Position numbers and translations under genes: made by a program. The notes under the pieces are model-generated. The model did not search any database. It was not told the DNA's origin and saw only the letters and a list, made by a program, of their open reading frames with translations. A DNA stretch of 64,000 nucleotides from Psychroserpens jangbogonensis (GTDB lineage Bacteria > Bacteroidota > Bacteroidia > Flavobacteriales > Flavobacteriaceae), in NCBI RefSeq assembly GCF_000797465.1, contig NZ_JSWG01000009.1, forward strand, positions 620,001-684,000, given 5' to 3'. Positions within the stretch are counted from its first letter, which is position 1. Each line of letters opens with the position of its first letter. Shown here piece after piece: positions 17,512-24,503 of the stretch.

Positions 17512-18567
17512 TTAAGTAACTTCACCTTGACAACTACTTCCTGCTCCAGCTGTGCAGCCATAACAATGTTGAGAAATTACAATATTGCGTCCTTCTAGCA
17601 AGTCTTCATTAAACTCTGAAATATGCTTTACCTTACTGTTTACAGGTAATTCTAGCATTTGATTAAAATCACAATCGAATAAATATCCTTCCCAACTTAT
17701 TGATAAGGTATTTGTACACATGACATTTGCAACTGCTGTAGGATTATAAGCTTCTACCAATTGATACATATAATCTTCATAGTTTTCAGATGCAATTAAG
17801 TAGTCTAGAAAACGAGAAATTGGTAGGTTAGTGATAGCGAATAAGTTGTGAAATTGAATTCCGAAGTCATCAAGTAATGCTTTTTTGAAATCTTTTTCCA
17901 TAGACATTTGGTCTCCAGGTAAAAATGCTCCTGAAGGATTATAAACCAAGTCTAATTTTAAGTCACTATTTGGTATGCCATAACCAATAGCGTTTAGTTC
18001 TTGTAATGCCTTAATTGATTTGTCAAAAACACCATCGCCTCTTTGTTTATCTGTTTTTCCTCTTGTCCAATGTGGCATTGAACTTACGACATGAACATTA
18101 TGTTTTTTGAAAAATTCAGGTAAATCGTAATATTTTTTGTTAGCTCTAATAATGGTTAAGTTAGATCGAACAATAAAATCTTTAATTCCAACTTTGGCAG
18201 CTTCTTCAACAAACCATCTGAAATCTGGATTCATTTCTGGAGCTCCTCCTGTTAAATCTAGTGTATGTGCACCTGAATTTTTTATAACCTCCAAACACTG
18301 CTTCATAGTGTCTCTAGTCATAATTTCCTTTCGGTCTGGACCAGCATCAACATGGCAATGATCGCAAACTTGATTGCACATATAGCCAACATTAATCTGC
18401 AAAATTTCAAGCTTTTTTGCTTTTAGTGGAAATTGACTTGTTTCAGAAATCTTATTTTTAAAAGTTGGTAATTCTCCGTTTTGAAAAATACCATTTGATA
18501 ATATTTCTAATTGTCTATTGCTATTTGCTAAATCGCTTCCTTTTTTATGTAGGGACTTTGTTGCCAT
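17512..18567 (-). CDS. arsS: Arsenosugar biosynthesis radical SAM protein ArsS
   Basis: 351 residues. The radical SAM motif CNQVCDHCH (Cys64, Cys68, Cys71) binds the 4Fe-4S cluster, followed by LDLTGGAPEMNPDF (the GGE-like SAM motif). The DUF3641-type C-terminus holds further Cys (CTNTLSISWEGYLFDCDF and HCYGCTAGAGSSC) as expected for an ArsS with auxiliary clusters. ArsS transfers the 5'-deoxyadenosyl group of SAM onto dimethylarsenic(III), making the arsenosugar precursor. Earlier annotation of the family was radical SAM/Cys-rich protein. It is second in the operon, 60 bp after the CMD gene. Confidence 0.92.
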   Translation of the reverse strand: MATKSLHKKGSDLANSNRQLEILSNGIFQNGELPTFKNKISETSQFPLKAKKLEILQINVGYMCNQVCDHCHVDAGPDRKEIMTRDTMKQCLEVIKNSGAHTLDLTGGAPEMNPDFRWFVEEAAKVGIKDFIVRSNLTIIRANKKYYDLPEFFKKHNVHVVSSMPHWTRGKTDKQRGDGVFDKSIKALQELNAIGYGIPNSDLKLDLVYNPSGAFLPGDQMSMEKDFKKALLDDFGIQFHNLFAITNLPISRFLDYLIASENYEDYMYQLVEAYNPTAVANVMCTNTLSISWEGYLFDCDFNQMLELPVNSKVKHISEFNEDLLEGRNIVISQHCYGCTAGAGSSCQGEVT

Positions 18568-18627
18568 TAAATGTATAGGGTTTGTAAGCTTTAAAAAATG
18601 AATTTGGTCAGATATGAGGTAGTTAGG

Positions 18628-18963
18628 TTAACCATCTAATTTATTTATTTTATTCATCATCTGAACACCATGTACTAAAGTAGCTCCACCTTTTATTGCT
18701 GCTCCAACATGAATAGCTTCCATCATTTCTTCTTTTGTAATACCTCTTTGTAAACCGTCTTGAGAATAAGCATCTATACAATATGGACATTGTTCGGTAT
18801 GTGAAACTGCTAAAGCAATTAGTGATTTCTCTCTAGCACTTAATGCGCCTTCTTCGAATACTTTTCCGTAGTATTCAAAAAATTTATTTCCCAATTCTTC
18901 ACTCCATTCTGTGATTTTACCAAATTTTTTAAGATCTGCTGGGTCGTAGTAAGTCTTTGACAT
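18628..18963 (-). CDS. Arsenosugar biosynthesis-associated CMD/AhpD peroxidase-like protein
   Basis: 111 residues, one carboxymuconolactone decarboxylase/AhpD domain with the redox pair CPYC (Cys59, Cys62) in SHTEQCPYCIDAYSQDG. The family (TIGR04029-like) is found next to ArsS. It may reduce an organic peroxide or keep arsenic or a thiol partner reduced. It is the first gene of the leftward operon, and the ATG at 18963 fits. Its upstream region holds a GTGTAATCT element close to those before PiT and arsM. Confidence 0.88.
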   Translation of the reverse strand: MSKTYYDPADLKKFGKITEWSEELGNKFFEYYGKVFEEGALSAREKSLIALAVSHTEQCPYCIDAYSQDGLQRGITKEEMMEAIHVGAAIKGGATLVHGVQMMNKINKLDG

Positions 18964-19090
18964 ATGTGTGTATTAAATAGATGTAAGAAAATTTCAAGTT
19001 ACTGTTTTTTGTCGTAGTAAATCCTTAAAGATTACACAAAAAATTAAATTTTATTGAGGTTTTTAAATGCAATGTTTAAGCGGTAAATAT

Positions 19091-19963
19091 TTAAGATTTT
19101 AAAAAAGCACTGAAGTTACCTTCAACTAATCTCGGTGTGTCTAAAAGGTTGTATTTTTTCTGAGCTTCTTCATCTTTCCAAACTGTTTTTACACCAAGTT
19201 GATCACTCATGAGGTGTGAGTCGTATCTAGATGTTAGTAAAGCATACAGATAGTTTTTAATTGGTGTGTCTCTGTAAAATTTTAAAACAGTTCCAATGAT
19301 GTAGAAAAAATTTTCGTTGCAATCTGCAGTAATGCTATGACAATAAAAAACAGGGTTATCGTGATTTTTATAATTGATTAAGTCACGTGGTTTAAGCTGA
19401 TTTTCATCAATTTCACGATTCTTAATTTTTAGATAAGTCTCCATGCTTAATGGAAAATAAATGCAGTGTCCAGAATAGTAGCCAGATTGGTCATGTATAG
19501 CAATATTTAATTCTGGTAAGAGTTTACAAGCTTCAGTTATCAAGTCTATATTTTGGCTTTTTAATGGGTTTTTCTGAAGTTCAATAAAGCGTATGATATT
19601 TTTTAAATCATTATGTAATGAAATCTGTTTTATGCGATCTGTTTCATTGTTAATCCTTGATTTAATCCAGTTGGCATCTGGTAAATCACTAGAAATAGCC
19701 GATAATGAGTATTTACGTAAATCGAAATCGTAAAATGTTGGAATTTGAGTTGTTGTGTTTAAGTTTCGTATCACTTGATAAGGAATAAAAGTGATGTCTG
19801 CCATTGCATTTTCTTTATCACTACTTAACAGTGTTTCGTTTTTTTCCCATCGTATCACAGAACGAATATCTACATCAAATTCAGAGGCTAGTTCTGATTG
19901 AGATATACTATGGTATGATCTGTAATCAGTCATTAAATCGCCTAAAGTCTTATATTTTTTCAT
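19091..19963 (-). CDS. HTH (XRE-like) protein with an unknown C-terminal domain
   Basis: 290 residues. The first ~60 residues form a Cro/CI-type helix-turn-helix (LGDLMTDYRSYHSISQSELASEFDVDIRSVIRWEKNE). The remaining ~230 residues are mixed alpha/beta with conserved-looking stretches (GYYSGHCIYFPLSMETYLKI, FYCHSITADCN, LLTSRYDSHLMSDQLG) that I do not recognise. Some features recall acyltransferase-like folds, but no motif is clear. It lies between the arsenosugar operon and the purine genes and may regulate either one. No ArsR or Lac/Gnt-type regulator is nearby. Confidence 0.6.
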   Translation of the reverse strand: MKKYKTLGDLMTDYRSYHSISQSELASEFDVDIRSVIRWEKNETLLSSDKENAMADITFIPYQVIRNLNTTTQIPTFYDFDLRKYSLSAISSDLPDANWIKSRINNETDRIKQISLHNDLKNIIRFIELQKNPLKSQNIDLITEACKLLPELNIAIHDQSGYYSGHCIYFPLSMETYLKIKNREIDENQLKPRDLINYKNHDNPVFYCHSITADCNENFFYIIGTVLKFYRDTPIKNYLYALLTSRYDSHLMSDQLGVKTVWKDEEAQKKYNLLDTPRLVEGNFSAFLKS

Positions 19964-20045
19964 AAAAATTAAAAGACTAAAATAGCGAATATTATAATGG
20001 TATTTTTAAAATAATGGATGTAGAATAAAAAGGATAGTTGGAAAT

Positions 20046-20125
20046 AAAAGAGAGAAGCTGTTTGCTATTAATCAACACGTATCCTCAATCAATCTTTTTA
20101 AGTTGCCGTTGCTTCTCTCTTTTTT
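20046..20125 (+). ncRNA. Candidate structured RNA or leader ending in a terminator-like stem
   Basis: A perfect 13-bp inverted repeat (AAAAGAGAGAAGC at 20046-20058, GCTTCTCTCTTTT at 20111-20123) closes a 52-nt loop. The right arm runs into six or more T (20120-20125). This looks like the closing stem of a small RNA, or a terminator with a long loop, about 270 bp before xdhC. No known riboswitch consensus was recognised. Confidence 0.4.
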
Positions 20126-20194
20126 AGTTAGCTATTCATATATAGGGATTATGATATAAACACAATACAAACTTAACTGTATAGTTTATAGTAT

Positions 20195-20217
20195 AATATG
20201 ACGTTGGATGTCATATT
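20195..20217. promoter_or_regulatory. Inverted repeat upstream of xdhC
   Basis: AATATGAC-GTTGGAT-GTCATATT, perfect 8-bp arms with a 7-bp spacer, lies ~180 bp before xdhC and downstream of the candidate structured RNA. It could be an operator for the purine genes or for the HTH gene. Confidence 0.4.
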
Positions 20218-20395
20218 GAAAAAAAAGAAACTTGATGCTAATTATTATAGCAATTAGTATTCGGTTTTATTGTCTTTATTCTTTCCAATCGATGATTCCT
20301 TTCAATTTTTTATGATGTAATTAATTTTTAATCACTGAAATGAGATATGGTTTGCATTAAAAAAGTCTTACTTTTAAATTCTCTTTTTGATAAGA

Positions 20396-21166
20396 ATGAA
20401 AAATTGGATCGAACTATTATCGGAATTTAAAAAAAAGCAACAACCTGTGGCTCTAGTTACAGTTACAAAGTGTTTAGGGTCAACACCTTGTGTTGTGGGT
20501 TCACGAATGATTATTACAAATAAAAAAGAGCTTCATGGCACAATAGGAGGAGGTAAATTAGAATTTCTGGCAACAGATGAAGCCATGACTGCGCTTCGTG
20601 ACAATAGACTTATCGAATCTAGTTATACTTTAGGTCCAGAGTTTGAACAATGTTGCGGTGGAAAAGTTGAATTTATAATAGAGCCTTTGAACCAATTACC
20701 AGAATTATTTTTATTTGGCGCAGGACATATTGGATGTGAAATCGCCAAAATATTAATCGATACACCTTTTAAAGTCAATCTTATCGATTCTCGTCAAGAA
20801 TGGTTTAAGAATTTGACTTTTGATGAAAGCATCGATTGTTGTCAAGTTAATATAGATGACTTTAAGACATTTAGAGAAGTTGTGAAATGGGGAAAAAACT
20901 GCTATGTTTTGGTTTTGACTCATGATCATTCTATTGACTTCGAAATCATTGCAATGGCACTAAAAAATGAAACAAAATTTTTAGGCTTAATTGGAAGTAA
21001 AACTAAGCGCGTTCGATTTAATAATATGCTCATAAAAGAGATGAATATTGAAGAAGGAATGAGCAATGTAGTTTGTCCTATTGGGTTGCAAGTTGGAGGT
21101 GACACACCTAAAGAAATTGCTATTAGCGTTGTTGCACAATTACTAGAAGTGCATTACAAAGTATGA
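20396..21166 (+). CDS. xdhC: Xanthine dehydrogenase maturation factor XdhC
   Basis: About 256 residues. The N-terminal XdhC_CoxI domain (KKQQPVALVTVTKCLGSTPCVVGSRMI, TIGGGKLEFLATDEA) is followed by a Rossmann-like domain (ELFLFGAGHIGCEIAKIL, VLVLTHDHSIDFEII, IGSKTKRVRF, CPIGLQVGGDTPKEIAISVVAQL). XdhC binds the molybdenum cofactor and inserts its sulfurated form into xanthine dehydrogenase, whose subunits are on the opposite strand at 28-32 kb. The ATG at 20396 was preferred to the TTG at 20387. It overlaps the next gene by 4 bp (ATGA). Confidence 0.92.
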   Translation: MKNWIELLSEFKKKQQPVALVTVTKCLGSTPCVVGSRMIITNKKELHGTIGGGKLEFLATDEAMTALRDNRLIESSYTLGPEFEQCCGGKVEFIIEPLNQLPELFLFGAGHIGCEIAKILIDTPFKVNLIDSRQEWFKNLTFDESIDCCQVNIDDFKTFREVVKWGKNCYVLVLTHDHSIDFEIIAMALKNETKFLGLIGSKTKRVRFNNMLIKEMNIEEGMSNVVCPIGLQVGGDTPKEIAISVVAQLLEVHYKV

Positions 21167-22170
21167 AGAATAACAAATCTGTCATAGATAAATTAACTGC
21201 ACTTTGGGCTTTAAATGAGTCAGGACTTGGTGGTTTTTTACATGTGTTTAAAACGCCTTTTACAGGATTGATTGTAGGAGGAATTGCGATTTTACTCATT
21301 AGTTTAATTGCGTATTATGCTGAAAACAAATGGAAGGCCATTTTTAAAGCACTTCTTATCGTTTTAATTATAAAGATGGCTGTTAGTCCATATTCTCCTT
21401 TTGGAGCTTATATTGCGGTGAGTTTTCAAGCGCTTTTTGGAGCGTTACTGTTTACTAAGTTTTCATGGAAAGGAGCTACTTTGATGGTTTTAGGAATGGT
21501 TACGTTTTTGGAATCTGCACTTCAGAAAATATTAATACTCACTATTATTTACGGAACTGAACTTTGGGACGCCATAGATATTTACGGCGCTTATGTCCAG
21601 AGGAAAATGGACTTTGTTTCAGAAACATCTGCAGCTTCGGTTTTAGTGACTACTTATCTTTTGGTCTACGGAATCTGCGGAATACTAGCAGGTCTATTCA
21701 TTAGAAGTATGATTAAGATAATCTCTAGCAAAAAGGAAGTTGATTTTTATTTAGAACCCGATAGTATAAACCCTGAAAAGAGAACATCAAAGGCATCCTT
21801 TAAATTTAAGGTGATTTGGATTTGGTTGATAACAGTCGCTATTATTGTTTCTGCGTTTGCATTTTTTGGAGGCGATTTGTTTGGTTGGCAAAAGGGCGTT
21901 TATATAATGCTTCGTAGCTTATTAATTTTATTGCTTTGGTACTTAGTAATAGGACCTTTTCTATTGAAAGTGGTTCAAAAGTATCTCAGTAAAAAGAAAT
22001 CACAATACCAGGAAGATATTTCTAATGCAATGGACTTGTTTCCGTATTTCAGGCAGATTATTTTATACACATGGAAAGAAACAAAACACTTAAAAGGCTA
22101 TGCGCGTTTCAAACATTTCATTGCAAATAGCATCTCAAATTGTATTCATTTTAAAATACCTTCTGAATAA
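21163..22170 (+). CDS. Unknown multi-pass membrane protein coupled to xdhC
   Basis: 335 residues with about seven membrane segments. The N-terminal half contains KMAVSPYSPFGAYIAVSFQALFGALLF, loosely like S-components of ECF vitamin transporters. A charged cytoplasmic loop follows (~185-215), then two more helices and a basic helical tail (KKKSQYQEDISNAMDLFPYFRQI). I do not recognise the family. The ATGA overlap with xdhC ties it to purine or molybdenum cofactor use, for example uptake of a purine or of molybdate. It ends 6 bp from the convergent DUF6986 gene. Confidence 0.6.
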   Translation: MKNNKSVIDKLTALWALNESGLGGFLHVFKTPFTGLIVGGIAILLISLIAYYAENKWKAIFKALLIVLIIKMAVSPYSPFGAYIAVSFQALFGALLFTKFSWKGATLMVLGMVTFLESALQKILILTIIYGTELWDAIDIYGAYVQRKMDFVSETSAASVLVTTYLLVYGICGILAGLFIRSMIKIISSKKEVDFYLEPDSINPEKRTSKASFKFKVIWIWLITVAIIVSAFAFFGGDLFGWQKGVYIMLRSLLILLLWYLVIGPFLLKVVQKYLSKKKSQYQEDISNAMDLFPYFRQIILYTWKETKHLKGYARFKHFIANSISNCIHFKIPSE

Positions 22171-22176
22171 TAAATA

Positions 22177-23610
22177 TTATTTAAGTTTAGCACGTCTATC
22201 CTTTAATATTTTCGCAAATGATCGCGTTCTAATTTCGTCAAGAGTTAAACCAGTTACTAGAACTTCATCAATTGTAATTGCACCACTATTTAAAGCTTTT
22301 AAGAAATAATTTAAAAGACCTTGGCCAGTTGCAGCATCATCAAATGTATCACCAATTAAAGTCGCTTGAGCCGCTTTTTCTACGAAGGTTCTTAAACGCA
22401 AAACTGCATCATCATAACTCTCTAAAAAGAATGCATAAACAGCTGTGTAACGCATTGGTAATTGTGCTGGATTTAAATCCCATCCTTGGTACAAACCTTT
22501 GTATAATGAGTGACGAATATGATCATAGCCTTTAAGCCATGCACGATGTACCACTTTTTTGTTTTCATGTTCTTGTTCCTTGGTTAAATCACCACGATGA
22601 GGTCCAATAGGCATCGTATTAGTTGCACCATCAGATAGCCAAATACCAGTATGAGCTAGCGCCACTTTTGTAGTGTAATGTGCAAAATCACAAACATCAT
22701 GATCCATTTCTTGATAGGATGCAGTAATATTATTAGAAGCTGTATAATCGTAAGTTCCAAAATGGGTTGCAATACAGCGACCTTTACTTGCTACTATAAA
22801 TCTGAATAATGGATTTGTTCCGTTATGGTCCATGATGGATTGTGTAGTTTCTACCATCATTTCCATTTTAAGTGTTCCAGACTCTAAATTGAAAGCATCT
22901 TCTATGACTTCAAAAAAGGATACAAGAGCTACAATTTGTTCTGGTATAGTAACTTTAGGTAGCATCACTATAAAGTTATCGGGTAGTTTTCCGTTTGTTT
23001 CAGTGAGTAACGTTGTTAAGAATAAATCAAGTGTTCTTTGTCCACGATGTTTTAATTCTTCAGTAAAAGGTTTAATTCTAATGCCTATGAAAGGAGAAAG
23101 TGTACCATCTTTTAGACCAATAGCAACTTGCTTTGCTGCAAAAATAGCAGTATCATCTTCTTCTTTATCCGAACGATTTCCGAAGCCATCTTCAAAATCG
23201 ATTCTAAAATCTTCAACGCCTTCTTTTTCTAATTTTGCAATAACTTTTTGGTAGATATTATATGAAAACCCAGCATGATGGTTTTTTAAGTCTTCCTTAG
23301 ATAGACCTTCTAATTCTTTTATAAGTTTTAGTTGCTTTTTGTTTTTTGAAGGTAATTTTTTGCTTCCTTTTAATTTAAAGGCTTTACCAAATTCAATACA
23401 ATTAGGAGCGTAATGCAATAACGATTTTAAGGCAATAGAACCTAAAACTTGGGTAGTATTAGATTTGAAAAGATTTGCTCCACCATAAACTGTATGAATG
23501 GGTTGTCTATCTTCTCTGTCTCCTCTATATATTTTGTTGAACGTTTGATTTGCCGTTTTTAAATCGTCAAAAATGTTCTCTTTTTTATTTTCTGAAATAC
23601 TTAAATTCAT
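22177..23610 (-). CDS. DUF6986 aldolase-like protein (HpcH/HpaI, CitE superfamily)
   Basis: 477 residues. The centre resembles citrate lyase beta/HpcH-HpaI/malate synthase TIM barrels: DFRIDFEDGFGNRSD (early acidic motif), LPKVTIPEQIVALV, KMEMMVETTQSIMDH (metal Glu), and CIATHFGTYDYTAS (metal Asp, as in FGxxD of CitE). Members are sometimes named phosphoenolpyruvate kinase, with little support. It is the last gene of the purine catabolic operon, 18 bp after uraDH. It may consume glyoxylate or release it from a pathway intermediate; this is inference. Confidence 0.7.
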   Translation of the reverse strand: MNLSISENKKENIFDDLKTANQTFNKIYRGDREDRQPIHTVYGGANLFKSNTTQVLGSIALKSLLHYAPNCIEFGKAFKLKGSKKLPSKNKKQLKLIKELEGLSKEDLKNHHAGFSYNIYQKVIAKLEKEGVEDFRIDFEDGFGNRSDKEEDDTAIFAAKQVAIGLKDGTLSPFIGIRIKPFTEELKHRGQRTLDLFLTTLLTETNGKLPDNFIVMLPKVTIPEQIVALVSFFEVIEDAFNLESGTLKMEMMVETTQSIMDHNGTNPLFRFIVASKGRCIATHFGTYDYTASNNITASYQEMDHDVCDFAHYTTKVALAHTGIWLSDGATNTMPIGPHRGDLTKEQEHENKKVVHRAWLKGYDHIRHSLYKGLYQGWDLNPAQLPMRYTAVYAFFLESYDDAVLRLRTFVEKAAQATLIGDTFDDAATGQGLLNYFLKALNSGAITIDEVLVTGLTLDEIRTRSFAKILKDRRAKLK

Positions 23611-23628
23611 GCTTAATAATATTTAATT

Positions 23629-24498
23629 CTAACTTCCTCTATACGTTGAGTATCCAAATGGATTAATTAATAATGGAATATGATAATGGCTATCATCTGA
23701 CACTTCAAATTGTATTGAAGCTTCGGGATAAAAACCTTTTTGATTATTGTTTATATAATAGTTTGCTGTGTTAAAGGTCATCGTGTAAATTCCAGGTTCT
23801 AATAGCCTTCCTGGTGGCAATACATCAGAAATCCGACCATCAGCATTAGTAATGCCAACACTCATGGGTTTCCATTGATTGTTACGTAAACCTTTTAAGG
23901 TAATGAGCATGTGCATTGCTGGTTTACCAATAGATGTGTCTAAAGCATGTGTGGTTAAATGACTGCTTAAGTCTGCTTTTTGTGAAATGCTTTCAATTAG
24001 TTTTGCTAAGCGAATAACTGTGATTTTGTGTTGCTCATTCATCGCAACGAAAATTTCATCTTCACTTTGATTATTCAATCTGGTATTTATTATAGCGAGC
24101 ATCTCTTTAGCAGTTTTCCTGCTTGCGCTTACTATAAAAATGTATCCAAATTTGTCTTCATATAAATCGTTTGCTTTTATTAAAGCTTCAATCGTTTCTG
24201 TGTCCGCTTCAGTAACTTTAGATTGTTCGTTTCCAGCCCATTCAGATGTATGTGCAAATTTCTCTTTTAAGGTGTTTATGTTTCCGATTTTTGGATGACC
24301 AGTAAAAGCGTCTTTAAAATCTGCTATTGAGCAATCGTTGTACCAAATTGAAGAAGCTGATTTTATCAGTTCATTTTCAGAAGAAAAGGGTCTGCTTTGA
24401 ACCATTTTATTAATCCAAGTTTTAGAAACACAGCATTGTTCTAAATTAGAAAACGCGTCTTGGTCTGAAAGTGAATTAAGTTGGTTGAGTGTTATCAT
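23629..24498 (-). CDS. Fused OHCU decarboxylase / 5-hydroxyisourate hydrolase (UraD-UraH)
   Basis: About 289 residues in two domains. Residues 1-~165 are OHCU decarboxylase (RPFSS, FTGHPKIGN with the catalytic His, EQSKVTEAD, FGYIFIVSASRKT). Residues ~175-289 are the transthyretin-like 5-hydroxyisourate hydrolase (LTTHALDTSIGKPA, GRLLEPGIYTMTF, FYPEASIQFEV, IPLLINPFGYSTYRGS with the YRGS end). The hydrolase makes OHCU and the decarboxylase turns it into S-allantoin, so the fusion channels the unstable product of PuuD. The ATG at 24498 lies 6 bp after the puuD stop. Confidence 0.93.
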   Translation of the reverse strand: MITLNQLNSLSDQDAFSNLEQCCVSKTWINKMVQSRPFSSENELIKSASSIWYNDCSIADFKDAFTGHPKIGNINTLKEKFAHTSEWAGNEQSKVTEADTETIEALIKANDLYEDKFGYIFIVSASRKTAKEMLAIINTRLNNQSEDEIFVAMNEQHKITVIRLAKLIESISQKADLSSHLTTHALDTSIGKPAMHMLITLKGLRNNQWKPMSVGITNADGRISDVLPPGRLLEPGIYTMTFNTANYYINNNQKGFYPEASIQFEVSDDSHYHIPLLINPFGYSTYRGS

Positions 24499-24503
24499 AA
24501 TCT

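Larger units (their letters stand above)
19964..20395. other. Palindrome-rich spacer upstream of xdhC
   Basis: A 430-bp non-coding divergent region between the HTH gene (-) and xdhC (+). Beyond the two inverted repeats listed separately, it holds CTAATT...AATTAG near 20239-20256 and AT-rich sequence. No open frame of convincing quality was seen. It must contain the promoters of both genes and possible operators. Confidence 0.6.
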
